Positions 42,708 to 51,477 of a stretch of DNA of 64,000 nucleotides are shown here, piece by piece. This DNA comes from Candidatus Gastranaerophilales bacterium (GTDB lineage: Bacteria > Cyanobacteriota > Vampirovibrionia > Gastranaerophilales > Gastranaerophilaceae). The stretch spans positions 62,001 through 126,000 of the forward strand of contig CALVBN010000002.1 in the NCBI GenBank assembly GCA_944325785.1, given 5' to 3'. Position 1 is the first letter of the stretch; each line of letters starts with the position of its first letter. The notes beneath the pieces are model-generated. The model was not told the origin of the DNA and ran no database searches. It was given only the letters and a program-made list of their open reading frames with translations. The translations under genes were made by a program, and so were the position numbers.

Positions 42708-43184
42708 ATGAGAATAAATTCAATATCACAAGAAAAATCACCTAATTTCAAAAAAATGATAATAGTAAAACCGGAAGAATGGCAGGCAGATGTTTTAGAT
42801 TCTTTTATCAAAAATAAAGATATACAGACCTTAACAAAAGACTGGGCTAAAGAAGGCAAGGATTTGAGCGGATGTTTTCACGACGGCTTGCTTGAAAAAG
42901 GAGTTGCAATATTTAAAAATCTGGATATCGTACACAAAATAAACAGTAAAACTATTGAAAACCTGACAAAAGGAGTTGCGGAGTTTACACGAAAAGACAT
43001 TAAAATTGCACCGCCAAGAAGCAAAGACGCACAAGACAGGCTTGATAACGCAGTCAAATATGTCGATGAGTTTAATAAATCGCTTGAAAAAAAGGATGAA
43101 AAGCCTTCTTCTTTAAAGGATGCAGGAAATATTGCAGCCAAACCTGCTAAAAAGTCATTCTGGCAGAAGCTCTTTAATATGTAA
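42708..43184 (+). CDS. Hypothetical protein, last gene of the kinase operon
   Basis: This 158-residue protein is not recognised. The N-terminus MRINSISQEKSPNFKKM fits the FxG-like motif group. The rest is helical and Lys-rich. GAGGAG precedes the ATG and the gap to the previous gene is 13 bp. It overlaps the convergent alcohol dehydrogenase gene by 11 nt. Confidence 0.65.
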   Translation: MRINSISQEKSPNFKKMIIVKPEEWQADVLDSFIKNKDIQTLTKDWAKEGKDLSGCFHDGLLEKGVAIFKNLDIVHKINSKTIENLTKGVAEFTRKDIKIAPPRSKDAQDRLDNAVKYVDEFNKSLEKKDEKPSSLKDAGNIAAKPAKKSFWQKLFNM

Positions 43185-44205
43185 CTGCATATTTAAGGCA
43201 ATTGTCTTTTTTTGCTTCAAAATCTTTATATGCCTGTAAGATATCCTCAAGCGAGTATTCTTTGCTTATCAAAAAATCGGTATTAATAACCCCCTGAGAA
43301 ATCATTTCCAGAAGTTTTTCACAGTGTACCGCGTCAACACCGCCGGTTTTGAATATCAAGTTCTTGCCGTACATTTGAGGCAATGGCAAAATTTGGTTTT
43401 TCTCGTACATAGCAACTATTGCAACAATCGCATTCGGTCTTGCAATTTTCCAGCTCATCTCAAAAGTCTCATCCCCGCCGGCTGCTTCAATAACACAATC
43501 AGCACCGCGCCTTTCCGTGAGCTGTTTTATCTCTTCTTCTATATCACATTTTCGCGGATTAAAGGCATAATCTGCTAAATTAAGATTTAAAGCAAGATTA
43601 AGGCGGGTTTCATCAATATCAACCGCAATAATTTTTCCCGCACCGAAAGTTTTTGCACAAGCCATTGAACATAAGCCGACAGGTCCTGCACCGATTACCA
43701 CAAGAGTATCCCCCTTTTGGATTTCGCAGAGTTCTGCACCGAAATATCCGCTTGATAATATATCGCCGACAAACAGAGCATTTCTATAACTAACATTATC
43801 GGGAATTTTAACCAGACCTTTATCTGCAAAAGGCACCCTTACATATTCCGCCTGGCATCCGTCAATCGTGCATCCAAGTTCCCAGCCTCCATATTGACAA
43901 TTATTTATATATCCTCTTTTGCAAAAATAGCATTCTCCGCAAAAAGTTTCGCAATTGGCGCTGACTCTGTCGCCGATTTTTAAATTCGTAATTCCGGAGC
44001 CCAGTTCTACGATTTCTCCGACAAATTCATGTCCTAAAACAATCCCTTCTTTTGCTTTAGGCACAAAACCTTTTATTATATGCAGGTCGCTCGTGCAGAT
44101 TGAAGATAATTCAACCTTTACTATCGCATCTCCGAGATTTAAAATTTTAGGATAAGGACGCTCTGTCAGTTCTATTTTATCTTTATTCCAAACTAATGCT
44201 TTCAT
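43174..44205 (-). CDS. Zinc-dependent medium-chain alcohol dehydrogenase
   Basis: This 343-residue enzyme has catalytic zinc ligands in SICTSDLH and GHEFVGE, and a four-Cys structural zinc loop (CETFCGECYFCKRGYINNC). The Rossmann motif is VIGAGPVGL. It oxidises alcohols or reduces ketones with NAD(P). It keeps what the fragment at 10975 has lost, though the two are not near-identical. No clear Shine-Dalgarno was seen. It is monocistronic and convergent with the 42708 gene. Confidence 0.9.
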   Translation of the reverse strand: MKALVWNKDKIELTERPYPKILNLGDAIVKVELSSICTSDLHIIKGFVPKAKEGIVLGHEFVGEIVELGSGITNLKIGDRVSANCETFCGECYFCKRGYINNCQYGGWELGCTIDGCQAEYVRVPFADKGLVKIPDNVSYRNALFVGDILSSGYFGAELCEIQKGDTLVVIGAGPVGLCSMACAKTFGAGKIIAVDIDETRLNLALNLNLADYAFNPRKCDIEEEIKQLTERRGADCVIEAAGGDETFEMSWKIARPNAIVAIVAMYEKNQILPLPQMYGKNLIFKTGGVDAVHCEKLLEMISQGVINTDFLISKEYSLEDILQAYKDFEAKKDNCLKYAVTY

Positions 44206-44371
44206 TATGTTTATTCAACCCGCAATTATTCATATTTATACACAATAAATTTACTCTTGATTATAAAATGAACAATTCTTTTTTTAAATCGTTTATATGA
44301 TATATTAAAAAAATCAAACAGAAGGACTTTGGTCCCAAAAGGATTAGTACATAGTGAGAAAGGAAAAGAGT

Positions 44372-45121
44372 ATGAAAAAAACATTGATTGCAATTACTGT
44401 ATTAAGCTTGTTTGCCGGATGTGCAACACTTTCTACACAGGCTGTAACACAAACAGCACAGGAAAGAGGATATATTACGGTTAATACATCTGCTAATACA
44501 GAAGTAGCTCCGGATGTAGCAGAAATCTCTTTTGCAGTGCAAACCTCCGATACCAAATCAATGCAAAAAGCAACACAGCTTAATAAAGAAACTTCAGATA
44601 AAGTTTATTCTGTTCTAAGTTCAATGCTTAACGCTTCAAACGGCGACTATATCAAGACAGCTGATTTCAGCGCCTCCCCTATATATACATATTCCGGAAG
44701 CAAAAGAAATCTTGACAAATATGAAGTATCAAACAGAGTAATTGTTCATACAAAATCTATAGATAAAGTTGGAGCTATGATAGACAAAGCTATTGAAGCC
44801 GGTGCTACAAATGTTGATAATTTAACATTCTCTGTTTCAAACTATGATTCACAATGCAACGAACTCTTAGGAATCGCTGCAAAAAAGGCACAAACCAGGG
44901 CTTCATTTTTAGCAAAAAATCTTTCTACATCAATTGACGGCGTAAGAACATTTGATGTAAGCTGTTCCGCTAATAATTACGGCACACCAAGAATGTACAT
45001 GGCAAAAAATATGCTATCTTCAGTTGCAGATTCTGAAGCCGCAGGCTCAGCTCCTACAACGATTTCAAAAGGTGTTGTAAAAATTAATGCAAACGTAAAC
45101 GCAAGCTTTTTTGTAAAATAG
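44372..45121 (+). CDS. SIMPL-domain lipoprotein (DUF541)
   Basis: Started at the ATG at 44372, behind GAAAGGAAAAG, this 249-residue protein has a lipobox (LSLFAGC). A SIMPL/DUF541 domain fills the rest (about 35-249), starting at GYITVNTSANTEVAPDVAEI. Members are periplasmic or surface proteins of unclear function; one homologue binds a signalling kinase partner. It carries its own terminator. Confidence 0.88.
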   Translation: MKKTLIAITVLSLFAGCATLSTQAVTQTAQERGYITVNTSANTEVAPDVAEISFAVQTSDTKSMQKATQLNKETSDKVYSVLSSMLNASNGDYIKTADFSASPIYTYSGSKRNLDKYEVSNRVIVHTKSIDKVGAMIDKAIEAGATNVDNLTFSVSNYDSQCNELLGIAAKKAQTRASFLAKNLSTSIDGVRTFDVSCSANNYGTPRMYMAKNMLSSVADSEAAGSAPTTISKGVVKINANVNASFFVK

Positions 45122-45129
45122 AATTGCAT

Positions 45130-45159
45130 AATCGGGCAGTATATACTGCCCGATTTTTA
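45130..45159 (+). terminator. Terminator after the SIMPL gene
   Basis: Perfect stem ATCGGGCAGT/ACTGCCCGAT with a 4-nt loop and T run. Confidence 0.9.
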
Positions 45160-45177
45160 TGATAAGATACGGTAACA

Positions 45178-46107
45178 ATGAAAGATAAGAATAAAGTAAT
45201 AAAAAAGATAGTCAATGCTTTGAACGCAAATGATTATGACGAAGCACGGAAGATAATTGAGCGTGATTTGAAACGCTGTGGAAGTGATGAAGAGTATTAT
45301 TTTTACTTAGCTTTAATTACAGAAAATCTGGAAACCAAGCGTGAATTGTATACAAAAGCAATAGAAGCCAAACCGGATTTTCTGGATGCTTATATAAACA
45401 GAGGACTTGTAAATAATGAACTTCAAGATTACGAAGCTTCTTTAAAAGATTATGATAAAGCGCTGGAGCTTGATTCCAAATGCGCGCTTGCATATAATAA
45501 CCGCGGATATACCAAATACAAGCAGCAAGATTATGAAGGGGCTTTAAAGGATTATAACAAAGCTATTTTTTTAAATCCAAAGTTTAAAATGGCCCTTGAT
45601 AACAAAGCACAGCTGTTTCTGGAAGTCTGCATTGAGGACGATAAAGATTTCAGCGAAAAGTATTATTTAAGTCTGGGCATACAGGACGTTAATTCCGGCA
45701 GTTTTCCGGATGCACTGCGCAGTCTGGATGAGGTCTTGAAATATAATCCAAAATCTGACCTTGCATATTTATATAAAGGGATTGCGTATCACAGCCTTAA
45801 CAAGCTGGATGAAGCATATGAAAACTATTCAAAAGCAATTGAAATAAACAAAAAACTTACAGATGCATATTATAACAGAGGTCAGCTTATCGCCAAAACA
45901 AATCCGAAAGGAGCTTTAGACGATTTTGCCTCTGCAATCGCTCTGGATTCGAAATTTATAGATGCGTATTATTCCCTTGCGGCAGTCCAGAAAAACCTCG
46001 GGCAGTATAAAGAAGCCCTCAAAAACCTGGATAAGGTTATAGAGCTTGAGCCTCAAGCTGTTAATGCCAAAGCTCTTAAGAAATTAATTACAACTAAATA
46101 CTTATAA
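45178..46107 (+). CDS. TPR-repeat protein
   Basis: This 309-residue protein consists of about eight tetratricopeptide repeats (for example AYNNRGYTKYKQQDYEGALK), without signal peptide or membrane segment. TPR arrays mediate protein-protein binding. No Shine-Dalgarno was found before the ATG. It is probably cytosolic. It lies between a terminator and the hairpin-rich region, so it is likely monocistronic. Confidence 0.85.
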   Translation: MKDKNKVIKKIVNALNANDYDEARKIIERDLKRCGSDEEYYFYLALITENLETKRELYTKAIEAKPDFLDAYINRGLVNNELQDYEASLKDYDKALELDSKCALAYNNRGYTKYKQQDYEGALKDYNKAIFLNPKFKMALDNKAQLFLEVCIEDDKDFSEKYYLSLGIQDVNSGSFPDALRSLDEVLKYNPKSDLAYLYKGIAYHSLNKLDEAYENYSKAIEINKKLTDAYYNRGQLIAKTNPKGALDDFASAIALDSKFIDAYYSLAAVQKNLGQYKEALKNLDKVIELEPQAVNAKALKKLITTKYL

Positions 46108-46134
46108 AAAACGCGTCTCGTATACCGCGGGCGT

Positions 46135-46350
46135 GTTATGCGTAAGCATAACCATAGCGAGCGAAAGAGTGCAGGCTTGCCTGCAACATCCATTCAATCC
46201 CACACCCGCAAGGGTGTAGAAAACGATTGCGTTTTTCTCTTTCTTTGCTAACGTTTCTTTCTCTTTTTATCGCAAAAAAGAGAAAGAAATGTTAAATACC
46301 CTCTTCTATATCGCAAACAAGCAAGAAAGAAATTTTTCTTCTCATTGCAA
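46135..46350. other. Run of stem-loops, candidate structured RNA or repeat cluster
   Basis: Five successive hairpins are visible: GTTATGC-GTAA-GCATAAC (46135-46152); TGCAGGC-TT-GCCTGCA (46170-46185); ACACCC-GCAA-GGGTGT (46202-46217); AAAACG-ATTG-CGTTTT (46220-46235) with a T-rich tail; and a 19-bp imperfect stem at 46250-46293. Two loops are GNRA-type tetraloops. No gene is supported between 46108 and 46415. Confidence 0.55.
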
Positions 46351-46379
46351 TGAAGAAAAATACAACGCTCCCGCGTTAG

Positions 46380-46409
46380 TTGACTTGATTTATTTGATTG
46401 GGGTATAAA
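46380..46409 (+). promoter_or_regulatory. Promoter of the tandem secreted-protein operon
   Basis: TTGACT (46380-46385), 18-bp spacer, TATAAA (46404-46409), then 6 nt to the ATG at 46416. Confidence 0.65.
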
Positions 46410-46415
46410 TATATT

Positions 46416-47261
46416 ATGAAGAAGTTTGCGGGAGTATTTTTAATATTATCAATTCTAATGATGCCGTTATGTGTAACAGCTGCAGAAGACGAAGTTGTTA
46501 CACTGGATAAAAATGGTGTTGAAAAACCCGAAATAACAATAGAAAGCAATACAAAAAAAATAAAAGGCTCCTTGCTTGTTAACGACTCAGAAACTCTAGC
46601 AAACCTAATAGAAAAACAAAAAGACCATGATATAAAGGATTTAGAGCGGTTATGGCAGGGTACTGTCGAAAACAACCAGGTTATAGAATTTGCTCTTAAA
46701 AAACTTGCCACACCGGAATCACAAAGAAGAATACACTCTTCTTTAATGGCTAAAACATTGTCTGCAATTATCGCTGGAGCCTCCTTTGTCCCGACTCTTA
46801 TGGGGGCAAATTATGGCGTACAGACATCCGCTTTCTCAGCAGGAAGACTTGCTCAAGGGCTTTTAAACAGAAAAAATGTTCCACAGGAAACACCGCTTAC
46901 TGATACTGAAATTATTGAACTTGCAAGTATGGTTGAAGATCTGCAAGACTCGCTTATTAGTTCATATTATAACTACAAAAATACTTTAAGCCAGTTAAAA
47001 GATACTCGCTCCAAGATGATTTTATACAGCAGAAATTATTCTAAAGCCCTGGACAGCAAAAATGTTCTGGAAATTGCAATCTCTTCTTCTTTATATGATT
47101 CTATGCGGATACAGGAGTTTAATCTTGAGCAGGCTGCAAAAAAATACCATATTCAGCTTCAAAGACTTGCAGGAAAAAAAGTTGTTGACTCGCTGGAATT
47201 TTACCAGTATGATTTCAATTCTGTTCTGTATAAGGAGGATGGAAAGAATGAGAAGAAATAA
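46416..47261 (+). CDS. Secreted helical protein, paralogue 1
   Basis: This 281-residue protein starts with a signal peptide (MKKFAGVFLILSILMMPL, cleavage after TAA). It is not recognised. It aligns with the next gene over the mature part: LWQG, FALKKL, a hydrophobic TIAG-like stretch, an (L/V)TDxxxI motif and a long C-terminal coiled coil with YYNYKNT/YYDYMTA. A TolC-like hairpin fold is possible. It has no Shine-Dalgarno; the promoter suggests a leaderless mRNA. Confidence 0.7.
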   Translation: MKKFAGVFLILSILMMPLCVTAAEDEVVTLDKNGVEKPEITIESNTKKIKGSLLVNDSETLANLIEKQKDHDIKDLERLWQGTVENNQVIEFALKKLATPESQRRIHSSLMAKTLSAIIAGASFVPTLMGANYGVQTSAFSAGRLAQGLLNRKNVPQETPLTDTEIIELASMVEDLQDSLISSYYNYKNTLSQLKDTRSKMILYSRNYSKALDSKNVLEIAISSSLYDSMRIQEFNLEQAAKKYHIQLQRLAGKKVVDSLEFYQYDFNSVLYKEDGKNEKK

Positions 47262-48144
47262 AATAATAATTCTTATACTCTTTTTATATCTGTGTTTACC
47301 TCTTTATACTTATGCAGAAGTAAAAATAGATGACGTAACAACTCCAAAAGATATCTTTTATAGATTAGGTACAAGCGACACTCCGGAAAATAAAGTTGAC
47401 ATAACAGGTAAAATTGACGTCAGTCCTGTAATTGTAAAGGAAGATAAGTTTTATAGCGAAGGACTCACCTATGCAGATTTAAGCATTAAGAAAATGGCAA
47501 TGGAAGTCTCCAAATCAATTGACGTGGACTATAATGAAATGCAGGAAGACTTATCGCTTTTGTGGCAGGGGGCTGCAATGAAAAGCGATACTATTAAATT
47601 CGCTATTTATAAACTTTCTAATCCGGATAAAGATAAGCCGGACGATAGTGCGGTCAAAAAAGTTCTAACAACAATTGCCGGAATGTCTACATTTATTGGT
47701 GCCGGAATGGGAAATCCTGTTCTTGCAAGCGCAGCCTTAATAGGCGGTAATACTCTCGGGATTATGTCGCAGGACAGCAAAGCTCTAAATTATAAATATA
47801 CTCAAGTTACTGATGCTGATATGATTATTCTTGTGCGCAAGGTCGATGAACTTCAGCAAAAAGTTGTTGATATGTATTATGACTATATGACCGCAAGACA
47901 GCTTTATGATATGACAACAAAAATGGTTCAGCAGAGATATGATAACTATCAAAAATCCCAAAATAGATCTAGGGAAGTAATATTAATAACAGATACTTTT
48001 TATAGAGAAGCTCTGGATGAACAAATAAAAGCCCGCGGGAATTTCTTTGAAAAACGCTCCCGCCTTGAACAGCTTGTAGGAAATGATGTTTTCAGACAGT
48101 TTGAGGAGATTGTTGATAAACGGAACAGCGGTAATCCGCAATAA
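47248..48144 (+). CDS. Secreted helical protein, paralogue 2
   Basis: Started at the ATG at 47248 behind AAGGAGG, this 298-residue protein has a signal peptide (RRNKIIILILFLYLCLPLYTYA). A longer frame reaches 47062 inside the previous gene. It shares the paralogue pattern (LWQG, FAIYKL, VTDADMI, YYDYM) and has an extra N-terminal 60 residues. It overlaps paralogue 1 by 14 nt, so a heteromeric pair made in fixed ratio is likely. Confidence 0.7.
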   Translation: MRRNKIIILILFLYLCLPLYTYAEVKIDDVTTPKDIFYRLGTSDTPENKVDITGKIDVSPVIVKEDKFYSEGLTYADLSIKKMAMEVSKSIDVDYNEMQEDLSLLWQGAAMKSDTIKFAIYKLSNPDKDKPDDSAVKKVLTTIAGMSTFIGAGMGNPVLASAALIGGNTLGIMSQDSKALNYKYTQVTDADMIILVRKVDELQQKVVDMYYDYMTARQLYDMTTKMVQQRYDNYQKSQNRSREVILITDTFYREALDEQIKARGNFFEKRSRLEQLVGNDVFRQFEEIVDKRNSGNPQ

Positions 48145-48202
48145 TCTTTACATTTCTTAAAAAGCATGCTATTTTTAAAGTAAGCATCATAAAGGAAGTG
48201 GT

Positions 48203-49879
48203 ATGTTTGACAGGAATTTAGAGTTTATTGATAATGAAGATTTAAAAGAGAGATTAAGAAAAATAACGATTGAACAGTCAAGTAAAGATATGTCATATTG
48301 TATAACACCTTCTAATGACTATCTTTTAATGAAAAATAATGTTCCATTTGATGACATAAATAATCCGAGAGAAGCAATAAAACAAATGCTGTCAGCCTCT
48401 ATAAAACATCCGATGACAGCTAATGATATAATTATTACCTTCGGAATAGGACTCGGTTATTTACTTGATGAAACTTACAATACATACCCCTCTAAAATAT
48501 TTGTTTATGAGCCGGACATAGAAGTTCTGCATTTTGTACTGCATAATGTTGATATTTCAGAACACCTTGCAAGCGGACGGGTTTATATTACAAATGATCT
48601 TGATGAACTTATGAAGAAATTAAGCTCTGTGTATATTACAAAAGATAAGGTTGAAATTGTTTATTTAAAAAATTATGCAGTTGTAAAAAGCAAAGAACTG
48701 CTTAAATTAACCCAGTCTGTTTATGAAACCTGCAAAACAAAAATGGTTGATGTGAATACCATTACACATTTTTCAAAAATATGGCTGTTTAACGCTTTGA
48801 CAAATATAAATACTGTAAATAACTCCACAGTTTATAAACTTTCTGATTTAGAAGAAAAATTTACCGGACAAACAGCCCTAATCATAGCTGCAGGGCCGTC
48901 TTTAAAAGAAAATATAGAAAAAATTAAAGAGAATCGGGATAAATATGTTATCTTTGCTGTAAATAAAGTCCTCCGCACATTAGAATCAAACAAAATTACA
49001 CCTGATTTTGCAGTTTGTCTGGATGCCGTCAGTGTGGATAATTCACTCAAAGGACTGGAAGATTTCTGCAGTAAAATCAATTGCATTTCGGACTTAAAAT
49101 CAGACAAGACAATCCTAACAAAGAATTTTAAAAGATTTTTCCTAACTTTTTCGGAAAATGATTTTGTCGTAAAGAGTCTGGCAAACTTTACGCCGTTTAT
49201 AAAACAATATGAAGCGGGCGGTTCTGCAACAACATTGGCACTTGTAGCAGCTGCAAAACTCGGTTTCAGCAAAATTATTTTCACAGGTTTGGATCTGGCA
49301 TTCAAAGATGATGTAATTTATTCAACAGGCGAGACTGCAAACAAGATTTCAAACAATCAAATAAAAGTAGATGCAGTTGTTAAAAATCTTGTAAAAGTAA
49401 AATCTGTGAAAGGCACTCTTGTTGACACAAGAGATGACTATGCAGCATTTATCCAGCATTTTGAAACTATAATAAGAGATTTAGGCGTTACAGAAGTTTA
49501 TAACACAACATCTTTTGGTGCAGCTATCGAGGGAATGAAGAATGTTCCGTTTGAAGATGTACCATTGTTTTTTGCCTCTACAGGGACGCCATTTATACTC
49601 GGCGAAGCTAAACCTTTTAAATTTGAAACAAACGCTTGGACACAGCAGGAATTGTTTTTGATAAATAATGTTATATCCCTGTTGTCAAAAGGAATTTTTT
49701 CTCCAGCGCTTGTTTCATCTATAGTCAAATCTCCGCTTTTGTACGCATATATGCAAGCTGATATTTTAAGAGTTTTACAACAGCAGTTTAATCCGGATCT
49801 TGCTGAAAAATTTATTGAAAGAACAAAAAAAGCAATCAGAGAAGTTGTTGAGGCATTACAAAAAAACAGATTAATATAA
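48203..49879 (+). CDS. Maf-like / DUF115 glycosyltransferase-family protein
   Basis: This 558-residue protein has the DUF115/MptE-like core: IIAAGPSLKENIEKIK (about 230), a CLDAVSVDN segment, and GGSATTLALVAAAKLG followed by FTGLDLAF. Maf proteins of this group attach nonulosonic sugars to flagellin; other members act on archaeal pterins. No flagellar genes are nearby, so the acceptor may be another surface protein. AAGGAAG precedes the ATG, 59 nt after paralogue 2. Confidence 0.8.
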   Translation: MFDRNLEFIDNEDLKERLRKITIEQSSKDMSYCITPSNDYLLMKNNVPFDDINNPREAIKQMLSASIKHPMTANDIIITFGIGLGYLLDETYNTYPSKIFVYEPDIEVLHFVLHNVDISEHLASGRVYITNDLDELMKKLSSVYITKDKVEIVYLKNYAVVKSKELLKLTQSVYETCKTKMVDVNTITHFSKIWLFNALTNINTVNNSTVYKLSDLEEKFTGQTALIIAAGPSLKENIEKIKENRDKYVIFAVNKVLRTLESNKITPDFAVCLDAVSVDNSLKGLEDFCSKINCISDLKSDKTILTKNFKRFFLTFSENDFVVKSLANFTPFIKQYEAGGSATTLALVAAAKLGFSKIIFTGLDLAFKDDVIYSTGETANKISNNQIKVDAVVKNLVKVKSVKGTLVDTRDDYAAFIQHFETIIRDLGVTEVYNTTSFGAAIEGMKNVPFEDVPLFFASTGTPFILGEAKPFKFETNAWTQQELFLINNVISLLSKGIFSPALVSSIVKSPLLYAYMQADILRVLQQQFNPDLAEKFIERTKKAIREVVEALQKNRLI

Positions 49880-49892
49880 TACGGAGTGGTAT

Positions 49893-50552
49893 ATGAAAAA
49901 AATTTTTATACTATTACTAAGTTTATTTATGACATTTACATCCTGCCAGGCAGCTGTCCAAATGAAGGTTGTCGCAATGGAGGAATTTAAAACAGAAACT
50001 CCTTCCGAAACAATAGATGTAAGAGTTCTAAATCCATATACATTAGGAGAATATAACATTGGCACCAACGCTGTTTTACACTGCCAGATATTAAGCATAA
50101 CAGACCCTAAACGCGGGAAAAGAAATGCCGTGTTTTTTGTAAAACCTCTATCCTATACCTCTGACGGCGTTATAACTTATATCAAGGACGATTATTACGG
50201 CAAATATTCAAAATTTGTTTTGTCTAAAGAAGAAATAAAAGAAATTCCGCCGGGCAAGGTGATATCAAGCGCCGCGATTACAGTCGGCAACTTCTTTGTT
50301 AAAGGGCTTTCTACCGGTGTAGCTTTTGTACAGGGATTTGCAAAAAATGAAAAAAACAACCGGTTCAAATCCGGAGTTTCTAATGCATATGAAAAATCAA
50401 TATTGTCCTATATAAGCGAAGGCCACCAGCTTGACATAAAAGTCGGCGATGATTTTTATCTTGTATTTAAGACCAAAGAGGACGAGGAAGAAGAAGCCGT
50501 AGAATCTGAAAACACAGAAGAATCCGGCTCTAATAACAGTACAGAAGAATAA
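49893..50552 (+). CDS. Secreted hypothetical protein
   Basis: This 219-residue protein has a signal peptide (MKKIFILLLSLFMTFTSCQA), with a Cys at the possible lipobox. The mature domain is beta-rich, followed by a hydrophobic stretch (about 130-155) and a Glu-rich acidic tail. It is not recognised. CGGAG precedes the ATG, and it follows the Maf-like gene by 13 bp, so it is probably in one operon with 46416-49879. Confidence 0.65.
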   Translation: MKKIFILLLSLFMTFTSCQAAVQMKVVAMEEFKTETPSETIDVRVLNPYTLGEYNIGTNAVLHCQILSITDPKRGKRNAVFFVKPLSYTSDGVITYIKDDYYGKYSKFVLSKEEIKEIPPGKVISSAAITVGNFFVKGLSTGVAFVQGFAKNEKNNRFKSGVSNAYEKSILSYISEGHQLDIKVGDDFYLVFKTKEDEEEEAVESENTEESGSNNSTEE

Positions 50553-50561
50553 AAGATGTTA

Positions 50562-51383
50562 TTAATGAATCATATATGTAGCGTTTGAACCTAAGACTTT
50601 GTCTTTCAGACGCTTAAAGCCTTTGCCGTATATGTATTTCATCTGTTCTACAAGATTTTCTTCTACATCAATCAAATACATATCGTGTACAATAAATTCT
50701 TTTATTATAAATACAATTCCCTGGTTTTTTGTCCAGATGATGTTTGTGTCGGAAACATCATTTTTTAATGACGAAATCTTACCGATAACACCCTCTGAAT
50801 CGTCAGAAGCAATAATTATCATTCTTCCGCCTAAAGACAGCTCAATATCTCTTCCGAAAGCGTGTTCAAAGATAAGCCCGAAGCGCGAATTAAAATTGTC
50901 ATACCCGACAATACGAATCTCAACGTTTCTGTTATATGCGTTTAGAAGCTCCTGCTCAAAAATCTTAAAGTCCTGCGACCAGACTTCCATATATATTTCG
51001 CGCTTTGCGTTCTGTATAACTTCCAAAATCTTATCTTGAATATTCTGTTTGCCGGTAATCGTCAAAATAGGCTCATTATAATCATCCTTAACATCCGGCA
51101 GATGCTTGTCTAAAAAGTTAATTGTTGAATTTATTTTTTTCTGAAATCTGGAAGTCAAAAGTTTCGGCTTAATCGGCGTGTATGTAACAGGTTTTGTATT
51201 AGCGGAAACAACAATATTTTTCTCCTCAAGAACTTTAAGCGTATCATAAGTCCTTGACTGAGGTATATTTGCAAGCTTCGAAACTTCATATCCGGTAGCC
51301 GGATATTTCTTTAACAGAGCAATATAAACTTTTGCTTCATACGTGTTAAACCCGATTTCTTTTAATTTTTCCACTAAATCCAT
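50562..51383 (-). CDS. TrmB-family transcriptional regulator
   Basis: This 273-residue protein has an N-terminal winged helix (about 8-75, GFNTYEAKVYIALL and QSRTYDTLKVLEEK) and a C-terminal TrmB sensor domain of the phospholipase D-like fold. Family members sense sugars and repress or activate transport genes. There is no Shine-Dalgarno. TTGACT (51412-51417), a 16-bp spacer, TACAAT (51390-51395) and 6 nt lead to the ATG. It converges with the 49893 gene. Confidence 0.88.
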   Translation of the reverse strand: MDLVEKLKEIGFNTYEAKVYIALLKKYPATGYEVSKLANIPQSRTYDTLKVLEEKNIVVSANTKPVTYTPIKPKLLTSRFQKKINSTINFLDKHLPDVKDDYNEPILTITGKQNIQDKILEVIQNAKREIYMEVWSQDFKIFEQELLNAYNRNVEIRIVGYDNFNSRFGLIFEHAFGRDIELSLGGRMIIIASDDSEGVIGKISSLKNDVSDTNIIWTKNQGIVFIIKEFIVHDMYLIDVEENLVEQMKYIYGKGFKRLKDKVLGSNATYMIH

Positions 51384-51389
51384 ACATTG

Positions 51390-51417
51390 ATTGTAACATT
51401 TGTTTACAAAAAGTCAA
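51390..51417 (-). promoter_or_regulatory. Promoter of the TrmB-like gene
   Basis: -35 TTGACT (51412-51417), 16-bp spacer, -10 TACAAT (51390-51395), 6 nt from the ATG. Confidence 0.65.
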
Positions 51418-51477
51418 TTTTTGAACATAGAAAAACTTTATATATATAAGGTTAGATTTATAAAGGTTAATTATTGT

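Noticed and set aside
47062-47247. Extended N-terminus of the second secreted paralogue
   Set aside because: It overlaps the first paralogue out of frame and would bury the signal peptide that starts at 47248 behind a strong AAGGAGG.
48203-49879. Flagellar glycosylation locus
   Set aside because: The Maf-like protein is the only hint; no flagellin, hook, basal-body or sugar-biosynthesis gene is in the window.
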